Source of the DNA: Heliocybe sulcata
Lineage: Eukaryota; Basidiomycota; Agaricomycetes; Gloeophyllales; Gloeophyllaceae
DNA length: 64,000 nucleotides
NCBI GenBank assembly: GCA_004369045.1
Contig: ML213517.1
Span: 130,757 to 194,756 of the forward strand
Direction: 5' to 3'
Part shown: piece by piece, positions 36,601 to 49,559 of the stretch
Numbering within the stretch: position 1 is the stretch's first letter
Layout of the letters: the number at the start of each line of letters is the position of its first letter
Position numbers and translations under genes: made by a program
Notes under the pieces: generated by a model
The model's input: only the letters and a program-made list of their open reading frames with translations
Database searches by the model: none
What the model was told of the DNA's origin: nothing

Positions 36601-38118
36601 AGACTGTCAGCCTCTGCTGTTCTGCTTACCCCTAGGTGGACGAAGAGACGCCGATGAAGATGAGCATCTGTCGTTCGACGGTGCAATACATGAACTGCGA
36701 GAGATCATTCGTCTGAGTGACGAGGGAACCAGGCAAGCTGCGATGGTCAAGCAATCTCAAGAGAAGGCGGCCAGGGTTGCTTGGTGGGCCGAGAGGAGTG
36801 CTCTCGATAACCGGTTGCGCGAGCTCCTGGAAAACATTGAGTTCTGCTGGCTTGGGGCGTTCAAGGTGAGCGAACAATGTATTGGGATAGACGGCACCTG
36901 TTGACGTTTTATGTCGAGACTATTCTCGCACAGCGGCAGAACATTACTCCAGAAATTCTCGCATCCTTCCGTGCAAGCCTCGACAAGGTTTTCCAAAATG
37001 GCGGGAAGTTGAAGGATAAGAAGCAGAAGAACCAGGTTCGCTTGGACGACTCTATCCTCGAATGCTTCTGCGCTCTTTCTCCTCAGTGCCGGGATGAGGA
37101 GCTCGAAGATCTCGTATACTTCGTCCTAGACTTCTACCAGCTGCATGGAGCACAGGTGGCCGTAGCTGAAGTGGACGTGGACCAAGTGGCGGTGGACCTG
37201 CGCCTTGTCCTAGAAGAGTACTCGCCTAAGCTACAGCCTGTGGATGAGGATGAGCATCTCTTCCTCGTCCTGGACAAGAATGTTCATCAGATTCCTTGGG
37301 AAAGCCTTCCAATTCTACGAGGCAGGAGTGTAAGTCGCATACCCAGTGGCGAATTCCTTCTCGATCGGCTCGACTATGTCAACCTTCGCCGAGGCGCGGC
37401 AGGGGATGACGACAAGACCTCGGATAGGGTGGTCGTGGACCCGAGAAAAGCGTATTATGTACTGAACCCCAGTGGCGACCTCAAGGCGACTGAAGGCCGA
37501 TTCAGGGACTGGGTCACAGATATGCGCGAAGTCGGTTGGGATGGGATAGTGGGTCGCCAGCCAAGCGAATTGGAGTTCGCCAACGCTCTGTCCAGCCAAG
37601 ATTTGGTGATGTATGTCTCTTGGTCGTTGCTATCTTGCCTGCGTTGATTGCCTTCATCTGCAGCTACTTTGGCCATGGCGGAGGCGAACAGTACGTACGT
37701 TCGCACAAGATTAAGCACTTGAAGCGCTGTGCGGTCACCATGCTATGGGGATGCTCGTCTGGAGCTCTGCGGGATATGGGAGACTTTGATCCTATCGGAA
37801 CGCCGTACAACTATATGCTGGCTGGCTGGTACGTTTGCTTAAGCCAATTTGTATCCTTAACTAATCACCCTGCTATGCAGCCCCACCTTGGTCGCCAATC
37901 TCTGGGACGTCACAGACAGAGATATCGACAAGTTCTCTCAGGCCGTCTTTGACAAGCTTGACTTAACTCTGGACGGTGTCAAGAATAGGAAAAGCGGTAA
38001 GAACAAGCGCCAGGAGGTGTCGGTGGTGCAGGCTGTGGCTGAGTCTAGGGTGGCTTGTAAGCTCAAGTATCTGACAGGGGCCGCGCCAGTTGTGTATGGC
38101 ATACCGTTTTATCTCTGA
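30676..38118 (+). CDS. ESP1: Separase (peptidase C50), sister-chromatid cohesin protease
   Basis: Very large plus-strand gene with many short introns, running from MPPVQTTRPRTASTRAF at 30676 to VVYGIPFYL at 38118. The long N-terminal part is helical-repeat sequence, including TPR-like runs (YVKLGKIRKAGRIYGQAL), and a basic linker with two similar units (TARQDPATPPKLRKGA and TAKQELGTPPKPRKG) near 33.9 kb. The C-terminal catalytic domain has LFLVLDKNVHQIPWESLP, ILRGRSVSRIPS, YFGHGGGEQY with the catalytic His codon at 37674-37676, MLWGCSSGAL with the catalytic Cys at 37752-37754, and CPTLVANLWDVTDRDIDKFS. Separase cuts the cohesin kleisin at anaphase. All key residues are present and no break was seen. 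The start could be the in-frame ATG at 30574. Confidence 0.93.
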
Positions 38119-38669
38119 TTTACAATATCTTGCGGACGTTTTAATCCTAACTTATTCCCTCTTGTGTATGTATCTGATTTTACGTGGAAACGTATATTGC
38201 ATCGCTGCTGTCCTTACCAAGGAACTATGCTTGGTGGGACCGTCGGCGTCTGTCAGACCGTTTGCGAAGATATTTCTTGCACCGGCCTACCACAGCGCCC
38301 GGACCTCCATGATTCGTAAATATTGGTAAGCATCTTTCATAACGTATCGGGCTCGCGATTGAAGGAAACCAAAGTTGAAGGATTAGAGATCTTACATATT
38401 ATATGTTTGTAGTGCTGTGAAATTGCACAGCAGAATGGCCGGCGTAAGGATGCTCCTGTGCACGGAAATAGCCGGCGTATGTTGTCTTCATCAGCAGTCC
38501 CGATCCCGATTGTTCAAGACTTTTCCTCAACATGACGAATCGATGGGAAGCGCTCTGCTTTACTTTACCCACCAGACTGCTCTGTCAGCACACCTAACCC
38601 GTACTTGGCTATAAAAATGCTGCGTGGATTACAGCCTGGACACCATCGTCTCCCGCCCTCATAGTCGCC
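38119..38669. promoter_or_regulatory. Terminator of separase and promoter of Old Yellow Enzyme copy 2
   Basis: TATAAAAA at 38610-38617 stands 60 bases before the start codon at 38670. The rest shows no gene. The sequence upstream of the TATA box is not obviously related to that of copy 1. Confidence 0.6.
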
Positions 38670-40040
<1,371 letters not shown>

Positions 40041-40046
40041 TGCATG

Positions 40047-40124
40047 TGTATGCTGCGCACCAGATCAAGTGGGAATTCCGATGCGGTGGACCAGCGGAGA
40101 GCTCGCAGCAGCAGCAGGGCCCGT
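40047..40124 (+). pseudogene. Relic of a third Old Yellow Enzyme 3' end
   Basis: Just after the stop of copy 2, 78 bases resemble the gene's own last part (39930-40007): AHQIKWEFRCGGP here against [13 protein letters not shown], followed by a Ser/Gln run and CAGGGCC. I estimate about three quarters of bases match. It looks like the leftover end of a further tandem copy or a local duplication. Confidence 0.6.
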
Positions 40125-41714
40125 GCGCGTGATACGCCAAAGGACTTGAAGTAACTAGACTGTAGATCTAGATGTTATTTATTTAATGTTAAATTGTATC
40201 TAGAATTGCACATGCTTGCCACCAAGACACGATCGTTTGTCCAACCGAGCACGGCGCCCACGTGGAGAATACGAGGCATGCGCGGATGGCTGAGTAAGCT
40301 TTGCTCCCACCTCCTTGTCATGAGCACTAAGTAACTACAGCATACAGCCTATTTGCGCTAGTCCTGGCTAACTGGAACCCTCATGAATCTGTCTTGCTTC
40401 TGCCTCATTTTTGTGTGTTTGTCAATCTTGCGGGCACTTTTCCCGACCCGATGAAATGCGCTCTCGATCCGAGGTGTCTGAATTAAATGTCGGCGCTCCG
40501 GCATTGAATATTGAATTGTTACTCATGACCTTTGGCCTATTATGGAACAAGCTTATCACCTTCTTGCAGTAGCATCCATACCTTGCATGCGGATCCCCTT
40601 CTGCCTCATGTCCTCTTAGGTAATTTAAAGTAAGTACAAGCGCCCACCTCTCTATATATCAGCTCACAGGGTACCGACACGTCTTCTCATCTGAACAGCC
40701 TTCTGCAGCAGCGCTCGTCCCGCCCAGGACCGACTCTTCAGTCCGTCTTCACGAGTCGACGTGCCGCTGGCCAGCCAGCCTCGAGACCCGCCTGTCAATG
40801 TACGGCGGCGAAGGCAACCGTGATTCTCTCACCCATGGCTCCCCCGGCGCAGGCTCTACCTTCTCTGCATCGCTCTCAGTCCAATCGAGGACTAGGGATT
40901 GTCTGGTCGCGACTGGACACCAGGCTGACGTCGGAAGACGTACCAAGAGTCCATCACGGCTGGTATGACAGACTTGTCCGCATGCGTTGGATACCATCCG
41001 GTTGGAAGACCACATGGTACAACACTTCTTATTTGTCATGAGCTACAGAGCGAAAGTGCATCGGCGTCCTGTGGCGTCCGTCGCACCCGTGCTCTCTGGC
41101 GCGGCCTCTGTCTGCGGTTGCAAATAAGTGTGTTGAAACACTATGTAACTTGGGTGTCGCCGTCCCCGCTACGTTCGGTGCTAGAGGCCAAAGATAGCGC
41201 CGTGCTGTCTAGGCATGCTCGCTAGTACGTCCAAGGACGTGCGGTGCTTTCTGCGAGACCAATTTTTGGAACCTATTGGCTGCTTAGACGCCATATTCTG
41301 ACACACTGTCGGCGGAGGAGTGACTAACAGAGTGCTCAGTTTACATTGTACACACATCCAGAACCTGAACTGCATGATGTACTAGCACGCACCCTTGGCC
41401 TCGTAACTCAGCGCTCAGCGCTCAACTCCTACCAACACAACACCAGCACCGGTCATATGCACGATCAAGCGGGTGTCATTAGGACGACAGATACATACAA
41501 CCACCAAGGAGGTAAATATGTCTTATCAAAAATATGCTAGAGTCCAACGTCAAGCAAAGGGGGGCGGAATAAAGGGTCATGACAGAGCGAGAGAGAGAAC
41601 AAACACTGCAAGAACAGGAGTGAGCTACAACACCGCAACGTCCAGGGTCATGGCATTACTACTGTAATACGACTATTAATAAGGGGAATGGGTCTCAGGC
41701 GAACTTCACGCTGC
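40125..41714. other. Intergenic, 1.6 kb, no gene recognised
   Basis: A TATATAT stretch near 40655 is followed by pyrimidine-rich leader-like sequence and small open frames on both strands (for example 40820-41041, plus), none resembling a known protein. Confidence 0.5.
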
Positions 41715-43836
41715 TCATAGCACGAGGACAGCACCGGATACAAGCCCCAGAAGCGTCGTCACTAGCACCGCAGCCAGCGACGTAGGGATAGCCGTCAAAG
41801 ACGCAGCCGCCGACGAGCCGCTCGGCGCAGCGGCGTTGGTACCAGTGACGCCAGCAGTAGCAGTGGGCGACCCGTAGGGAATCGAAGTCGAGACAGACCC
41901 TGCCTGGCCCGAGCTGAACGGCAACGAAATCGGAGCGTTCGGAGATGCGGTAGGAGCCAGGAGCGTGCCATTCCTAACACCCGACATCCACTGCTCAAAG
42001 TTCTAACAGCACCGCAACGCGTCAGCTGTGCGAAGGATACGCATAATGGCGAAAGGACTCACAGGGTAGGTATAATCCTGTTCCACGTACGGCTTCGTGT
42101 TGTTGTTACACACCGCGAGAGGCGTGATCCACTTGAACGCCTGCTGGATCATCGGGAACCACTTCATGTTCTCAGACATGGTGAAGTTTTGCTGTTGGAA
42201 CGGTCAGTCTTCTCAAACTAGGAGTATAAGATCAGGAAGACCGACCAACTCATGGCTAAGTACCAGGATACCCTCAGTGTCGTAAGTGCCGTTCTTTGCC
42301 TTGTTGATGATGTTCTGAAAGCAGCGAGTAAGTACGGTCCATATCACTCGAATAAACCACTCCGTACCTGGTAGTTCTGATCGACAGTAGTCTGCGGGAG
42401 GGTCGGGTACTCATAGTCGAAGGTGTCCTCAACCCAGATGACGGTTTGCATGCCCAACGACTGAGCAATGTACCGGATACGGTCATCGACGTCACCGAAA
42501 GGAGGACGCCAGCACTGCGGCGTGATACCGAGAACGTCCTTGATGGCCTTCTTCGAGAAGTACACTATAAAAGAGGCCATTCATCAGCACCATATGAAAG
42601 GCGCTACTACGAATACACTCACGCTCAGCAAAAGCCTCCTCGTTCGTCAAAGCCGTCATGTACCGATGCGACCAGGTGTGCGCACAGCTGAATCCGGTTT
42701 AGCAGTAGCAGCAAATAAGCGCAGCGCATCAAAATCAATTCGACGTCACAATCAGACACATCATGTCCGGAAGAATGGAAAAGCGAGCCGTCAGAAAAAC
42801 TCGGGCCAGCAATCAACTAGGAGAACGCACATCTCGTGACCATCAGCCAGACCTCTCTGCGCCTCGAGCGGCCAGTCGAGGACGTTGGAGCCGATGTAGA
42901 ACAGAGTCGCCTTCTGGTTTTGCTGCTGGAGATAGTCCTGTTGGATGGTGTCGGGTACAATCAGTAACCCGAAACGTTAAGAGGTCCGGAAGAGAAGAAC
43001 GCACGTAGTACGCGTTGTGAGAGCAGTTAGGTCCATCATCGACGGTCAAACCCCAGGTGTTGGGGGTAGGGCAGCGCGTGACATCGTTGGCGATGCCAGA
43101 GATTTTCGGAGTCGTGCATTGATGGTACGACCACCAGCAGTCAGGGTCCTATCGAGATGGCGTTCTGTGAGCATCACTCCGTAGCACAGGATGAGATGAA
43201 AGGACTCACAGCGGCAGGATATGTAGGGGTGACGTTTGAGAAATCTCCAGTCTACGTGCGATATGAATAATCACAAAGTCCAAGTTACTAGAACAGAGCA
43301 CGTACGGGAGTACCCTTGGGGGCGATCTGGGGTATCCTGCGCGCGACAATTAAATTAGCATGGGCCTCATGTAGTCGTCATGCAAGCGACGCCACTGAGG
43401 CAACACTTACGTGGAGTTAAGGGTGTTGAATAGTGCAACGGCGTCAGTGTCCGCTGTCTGCAGGTTGGCGATCGTCCAGATGGTCTAAGCGGTCCACATG
43501 CGTCAGGAATGGAACCTAGTCGAGTTTGCCAAGGCCTTCGAAGGTGCACCAACTCACAGGATAGTTATGGATCTAGAGAATAGGTGTGCACAATTGAGTC
43601 AGAAATAGGTTACCAGACGGCAATCGATGAGAAAATAGTGAAGAGCTTCCCAACACTATTCCTCCGAGACTGTTCCTCTTTTCCTTATTACCACTCACCA
43701 TAGCTTGTACAGGCGCATATGAGTACACCTGGCATTCCGCTGTCGGGTCAACGCTGGAAGCCTTGTCCTGCCATGACTGCGCGTTGGAGAAAGCGGCGAG
43801 GGTCACAGAGGCCGCCACAAGGGTCTTGAACGCCAT
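41715..43836 (-). CDS. Secreted, GPI-anchored chitin deacetylase (CE4/NodB)
   Basis: Minus-strand gene with about ten short exons. It starts at 43836 with a signal peptide (MAFKTLVAASVTLAAFSNAQ) and continues HNYPTIWTIANLQTADTDA, DCWWSYHQCTTPK and DVTRCPTPNTWGL. The NodB motifs are intact: TVDDGP near 43.04 kb (metal-binding and catalytic Asp), HTWSH near 42.67 kb (metal-binding His pair) and PQCWRPPFGDVDDRIR near 42.5 kb. The C-terminus is a Ser/Ala/Thr-rich stretch and a hydrophobic tail (LVTTLLGLVSGAVLVL), typical of GPI attachment. Fungal enzymes of this type remove acetyl groups from chitin in the cell wall during growth or fruiting-body formation. Confidence 0.92.
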
Positions 43837-45822
43837 TGTCGTCGACGTTGTCTGGGACGTTAAAAGAGTGCAGAAAGCTGCTAGAGGCAGCGCCGGACTT
43901 GTAGCAGATAGAGACTGGAGACAAAGATGGATGGCAGGACCTGAGAGAGCCAAAATCTAATAAGAGCCTCACGTCGAGCGAAAGCCAACCGTCAACGGGT
44001 CAAACAACAAACCGGCAGCTCGGCACGCGCTTAACTCTATGACGTATAAGGTAATGGATGTATTTATAGGTGATGCATTTGTGGCGTGTGCTACTTTTAG
44101 ACCCCGCAGTGCTATTTGTGGTACTCGGCCAGCGAACTCAGGCATGGCGACCCTTCGCGAATGCACCCCATTCTATTGCCGCCAGCTGCCATCAGCCTGG
44201 AAAACGCCATGAGGGGCTGCTAGTCTGGTTCTTCGCCGCGTAGCATTCATATCCCGCGGAAACTGTGCTTTACATGCGTACGTATAGTCGTGCGACCCGA
44301 GGACATGCACGCTCATGGTGACCGGGCCCGAGCTGTAGGCAGGACGTGTGGACTTTGTGTGCTGATAGGCAATAGGCTGCAGAGCGGATTGACGCAAATG
44401 GAACCAGCCTGGTGAGCAGACAACGATTAATATTGAACCAGTGGCTCGTCGAGCTGCCGTGTTCTCCGAGACATGACCTGTCGCTCTCACACGTCGGGCA
44501 TTCCGTGCCAGCGAAAGGACGTCGATTGTTTTGTCTTCAAGGCACACCAGGCGAGCAGGTGATTTTCTATCGCGCTCTTCTTCAAATACTACTGGCATGA
44601 TAAGCGCTGACTTAGGTTAGTGTTTACAGCGAGCGAACCGGAGTTCTTGGTCCCGATGGAAGTCTCCTGAGTACAAGCCACCCGCCAGATTCTCTCCCTA
44701 AGAACGGAATGTCCTGGAGATGAACCGCTCACTTCAGAACGTCTCCCAATGGGCCTAAAGAGACATCTTCACCTCCCCGGACCTTCTTGGATTGCGTCTT
44801 GCACCTCCGGGTGACATACTCCAGGTATTAGCAAGAGTCTCATGTGCACCTTCGACCGTTGCTCTATTCTGGGCATCACTGTTAACGGGATATACTAGCC
44901 ACCGAGGCCGGTATTTGGACCTGTTACTGCGTGAAGACGCGCGGAAACGTCCCTGTACACTCCAAGTATAAGTAAGTGCTACACTCTTGCCGCTTCTTTA
45001 ATCTTTACTAACTTTACATAGGTATAGACAGCTACGATCTGTCTTCAATGCTATCCCTCGTGCATTCCAAAGGTCTCCCTCTGCTTTGTCTCATTGCAGA
45101 GCACAAGGTCGGTGATCGGACGGCTTACGCGCGGTTGACATCAACATGAGATATCAGACACTAAGGCCGCGCGCAGCATATATGCTAGCTACTATGAAAG
45201 AACATATCACAGGTATGCTATCTGTTATAGGTCTTTCTACAATTGTCTAGCAAGCTAGGGATGTTTCGGTGAGCATTAGACGTCGCAAATTGTATCCGGG
45301 CGCGAAGACATGATGCACGAATCGCGTCTTCGCTCTGGGTACAAATAGCGTGGCCGGTGGGCGTTATCTTCGCATAAGCCGCTATGTATACTGCCTCAAA
45401 AATGCTAACGGTGTTCTGATTCTACTGATATGGAGGCCTGTCTACGCGAGTCTGCCTCACTTTTTTTAGGAATTATCGGCCTATTGCGGTCGACTTCAGT
45501 TCAAGTATGTCGCATAGGCTCCACCTCCTTCACCAGTTATTAGGAAAGAACTCCAGGCGTCACAGTCTGAACACCTCAAGCTATACAGTAAGGACCTAAG
45601 CCCAGAGGTTACTCACCCTAAGCGAACCCCACACGGTTCCCCAAAGCACGTGGCGCAGCGTATCCGATGGGCACGATGTTCACTAGAACGTAGAGCGAGT
45701 GCTTCGGGGGCTATCTGATGTCGGCGCAGGTTAATGACGAAAGTCTGCGACCTCATCGACGCTCAGGCAGTAGAGCTCTATCTATCCATCCTATCTTCCA
45801 CGCAACAGAAACTAATTGAAGT
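43837..45822. other. Intergenic, 2 kb, no gene recognised
   Basis: Upstream of chitin deacetylase (minus) and of the first DUF6593-type gene (plus). No family-like frame, RNA gene or repeat boundary was found. Confidence 0.5.
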
Positions 45823-46458
45823 ATGACGCACTATACCTTCAAGACGATCGGGCGCAAAAGCGGGCACACCGAGATCCTCCCCGACCACGGACATGGGGAC
45901 CAAACTACATACTCTGTCGAGGGGCGCACGGGGTGGTTCTCGGATAAGTCTCCTTTCAGGATCAGCAAGCGCCTTAATGGGCATACATACCAAGTCGGCG
46001 AGGTGAATATCAAGTCCGACTGTGTAACCTGCAATCGTCGGACAATACCTTTGCATAGCAGCAGATTTTCCAGGTACGCTTGATAAACACGGATTTCTTG
46101 TTCGTGGCTGAATTCCTGTATCGCACAGCTCACGGAAGTTCATCGCTTTGAATGGCGAGAAGTACGTGTGGAAGATGGACGGTGTAGCTGGCGCACACGT
46201 GAGTCCTGCCATCGTAACATTTGTCCCGACAGCTCGGACACATCTTGTCTTCATATGTAGCTCCTGACGGATGATAACTCGAAGCGCACTGTTGCTTCCT
46301 ACACTGCTGCGCACGGCTTTTTCAAGAAGAAACCTGCAGAGCTCAGCGTATACGGAGAAGGCGAGACGATGATAGACGAGGTGGTGGCGACTGTCGTGTA
46401 TATGGGGCGTAAGGTGGACCGGAGAAAGAAACGGGACGAGGTGGTGTCGGTGATGTAG
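45823..46458 (+). CDS. DUF6593-type protein, tandem copy 1
   Basis: Exons 45823-46073, 46129-46198 and 46261-46458. The product is about 170 residues and starts MTHYTFKTIGRKSGHTEIL. Visible pattern: TTYSVEGRTGWFSDKS, YQVGEVNIKSDCVTCN, GEKYVWKMDGVAGAH, SKRTVASYTAAHGFF, LSVYGEGETMIDEVVATVVY, and a basic end (RRKKRDEVVSVM). This beta-rich layout with a closing D-E-V-V-x-T-x-V-Y helix matches the basidiomycete DUF6593 family, whose function is unknown. No signal peptide or membrane span is seen, so it is probably cytosolic. Confidence 0.85.
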
Positions 46459-47089
46459 TCGTGTTTGCAGATCCGGCGTGGCTGTTCCAGCCCTCTGAAC
46501 TCCGCAGGGGGGGCGCTGTTATGGCCGTGGGGCGGGTAGGACTTGATTGTGAATCAACCACTGTGTATCTATCTATTTTAAATGCCTGAATGCCTGTGCC
46601 ATACGAAGCCGATGAGGAAGACGAAAACACTTGCACCGATCAGCAGTGGCAGGCCACATCCACGGTGCACATACATGCAGGTACGCAGCTATTTCCTGGG
46701 CGTTGCCTAACTGGAAGTGGAACTCGCCAAGCCACCGAAGCGCATACCACTCGCATCAGTTATGTATCGTTACCATCATGGCGCGCGGATTCCAAACGTC
46801 ATTGGGCGGCGACATACTTCACCTGGCGAGGACGCTAAACTATCCGGCGATAGATGCCAGGTGGGCACCACTTGTCCACAGAGTCCTCCAAGCAACTGGT
46901 ACAGCATATTTGATGGAGAAGCTACAGTGCTCAAGACATTGTGGAGCAAGGACTCTTAACGGTGGCTATGCAGTGGACAGTGTGGAGGAAGGTGATCAAA
47001 GCCTCTGTCCCCATCGTGGTTCATGTAGTGCTATATAAGAGAACTCGATCCATCCGCCAAGTCTTACACAGAAGACCACTACTCGAAAC
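46459..47089 (+). promoter_or_regulatory. Spacer and promoter between DUF6593 copies 1 and 2
   Basis: TATATAAG at 47032-47039 lies about 55 bases before the ATG at 47090. A stretch near 46700-46745 (CCTAACTGGAAGTGGAACTC) resembles one upstream of copy 3 (near 48048-48075), so the tandem duplication probably included upstream DNA. Confidence 0.55.
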
Positions 47090-47748
47090 ATGACGCACTA
47101 TACCTTCATCTCACGCGCGCGCAATGAGGGCCACATCGACATCGTCCCCGACCAGGGAGATCTTACATCGTACTCCATTGACAGACGCACCGGCTGGTTC
47201 TCGGACAAGTCGACCGCACGAATCCAGAAGCATGTGGAAGGAAGAACATACGAGGTCGGCGAGGCCAGTGTCAGGTCTGACCGTGTAACGTGCAATGGTC
47301 GATCGATCCGTCTGCATGGCAAGATGTTCTCCAGGTACGCTTGCGAGTTATCTGTTACAGTTGTAAGTCTCATACCGTGCAGCTCGGAGACGTTCGTTGC
47401 CCCCAATAACCAGAAGTACAAGTGGTCGATGGATGGTGCGCATGGCGCCCATGTAAGTCACTTCGTATATAATCCTTGATTACAGCAGCACTCACCTCAG
47501 TCCTATTCTGTACGCAGCTTCGAGCAGATAAGGAGTCGACGGATACGAATATTGCTTCATATACCGCTGAGCACGGGCCCTTCAAGAAGCCGGACGAACT
47601 CACGGTATATGGCGAGGGTGAAATGATGATGGACGAGGTCGTCGCAACCGCCGTATACATGGCGCGAAAGGTGGCCCTCAAGAAGAAACGACGTACGAGC
47701 GTTGCTGGTGCTGTTATTGAATTCCTCGGGGATGGACTTGGGGGCTGA
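47090..47748 (+). CDS. DUF6593-type protein, tandem copy 2
   Basis: Three exons with the same joints as copy 1: the first intron follows the MFSR stretch, the second follows DGAHGAH. It starts MTHYTFISRARNEGHIDIV, then RRTGWFSDKSTARIQKHV, YEVGEASVRSDRVTCNG, NNQKYKWSMDG, IASYTAEHGPFKKP, LTVYGEGEMMMDEVVATAV and ends AVIEFLGDGLGG. It is the closest relative of copy 1 in the window and has a clear TATA box. Function unknown. Confidence 0.87.
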
Positions 47749-48371
47749 GTGCGAATGTTCGTGAGATCGACCGGCAATTCGTACGGAGGAAAGATGTCTT
47801 TGTTGTAGACTTTATTTGTATTTAAGCTGGTAGCCTTGTTGTGTATACCAAGGTATCGCGGACTTGTACCATACTATACCTGTGGACCTCTATGGCACGT
47901 TGGTTGTGTCCAGGGCAGTCCCTAGGCTCGTAATCACCCTCTTGTACGAGATGGGGCAGATTGTCGTAGGCGACAGAGACGGTGACCACAACTACCTCTG
48001 ACATCATCCAGCTGCACGCAACCCCACATACTCAGCAACCCCCTTGTTGCCTAAATGGAAAGTGTATTCGCCGAGCCTTATAGACTACCATCAGCTAAGG
48101 GTGGCACTGACACAGCCTTAAGACTCGGCAACTCACATCACGTTAGACATTGCTTCATTGGTATCTATGCTTACCTTGTAGGAGAATTGACGTTTCGGTA
48201 AGGCGATGCACATATTGTGGGGTGCGTGTTGCGACCATGGCCATGGCTGTTCCAGCGTACATAGCGTAGGGCTGGCAAATTCGAGAATGTCGCCACCCTT
48301 TAGTGATATATAATCCGAGGGCTTCTCAGGATTTCGAAGATCATTCTAGTCTCATAACCAATCCTATCACT
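47749..48371 (+). promoter_or_regulatory. Spacer and promoter between DUF6593 copies 2 and 3
   Basis: TATATAA at 48307-48313 lies about 60 bases before the start codon at 48372. It contains the second version of the upstream element shared with the previous spacer (CCTAAATGGAAAGTGTATTC, near 48050). Confidence 0.55.
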
Positions 48372-49005
48372 ATGTCAGTTCTATTCACCTGGGTCTCCCC
48401 CTCACGCAAAGGCGGTCATATCGAAATCACGCCCAACGATAACCGGTATGGCGTTTACATTGCCGACCGAGAAACTGGCATCCTTCATACCAGGTCGGAC
48501 ATCATGATCGAGAAACAAGTCGACGGGACGACGTACCAACTGGGAACTGTGGACATCAAATCGGGGCTTGTTACCTGCAATGGACGGACGGCGACAATGA
48601 ATAGAGTCTCCAAGCTCAGAGCGTGCGTCTCCCTGGACAAATGATCAATGGGAAACCTACCTAACTGATGCGCACACAGCCACGAGACTTTCGTTGCGTA
48701 CAACGGGATGAACTATGAGTGGGAAGTAGAACCCAGGGGAGCACATGTCAGTGAAAGATACTTTGAATGTCGGCGGTGCCAACTGACCTATAATACAGTT
48801 GAAAGTTGAAGATGAATCCAAACGCACTATTGCTTCTTTCACAGCTGAGCGCGGCTATTTCGGTGCAAGAGAGCCTGCCCAGCTCATCGTGCACGGGGAC
48901 GGGCTGATGATGCTGGACGAAGTCATTGCGACAGCGGTCTATATTGCACGTAAGATGGTCATTAGGAGAAATGCACAGATCGCAGCAGGTTCGGCGACCA
49001 CTTGA
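48372..49005 (+). CDS. DUF6593-type protein, tandem copy 3
   Basis: Three exons with introns at the family positions (after VSKLR and after PRGAH). It starts MSVLFTWVSPSRKGGHIEI, then VYIADRETGILHTRSD, YQLGTVDIKSGLVTCNG, MNYEWEVEPRGAH, SKRTIASFTAERGYFG, LIVHGDGLMMLDEVIATAV and ends AQIAAGSATT. It is more diverged from copies 1 and 2 than they are from each other. No defect seen. Confidence 0.86.
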
Positions 49006-49559
49006 GGGACGCGGGGACATCCAGTGGATACACCATCCCCAGGGGCGTATCCGCACAGACTCTAGTCAAGTTTAATTAGTAGCTCAGCATAGAATAATGG
49101 ATAGTATTCGAAGAATAGAAAGACAAACTGATTTATATGAATAACCGGCCAGCGTTCTTCTCTGCGCAATGCTGCCCGATCGCATGTCTTTCTTGACTAT
49201 CCTGCGATCCAAGGGCAACTTAGACTTCAGCGTTGAGGAGAGCCATAGAGCGCTTTCCCGCCATCCTGGTCTTGCCCATGTTCATTGAGAGGGTTATGAA
49301 CACCAGTATGAATTAACGTAGAACAAGGATATTGCATTTTTACAGTCCAGTATGACTCCATGAGGCTGACGACGAAGTAGCAGGCTTTATTATGCTTCTG
49401 ACGCCTCGATACACTACAAAATTCGCACAACTACAATATAATTCTCACGATCACAGACAGAGCTACCCGACATTGACCAGCCACGTTATGATTACTTGCT
49501 AGTGCCACGCTGCTACTATAGCATTTCGAATCCCTGAGCTCGACAATCTGCTACATGCG
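49006..49559. other. Intergenic region just before the C-terminal Vps3-like half
   Basis: No gene seen. In the last part, an open frame already reads IPELDNLLHAM directly before the ATG at 49560, and a TATAG acceptor-like site lies just upstream near 49520. This suggests the first piece of coding sequence here was once an internal exon rather than a gene start. Confidence 0.55.

Noticed and set aside
43837-45822. Search for a retroelement or other insertion explaining the rearranged middle block
   Set aside because: No reverse transcriptase, integrase, transposase or terminal-repeat signature could be read here or elsewhere in the window.
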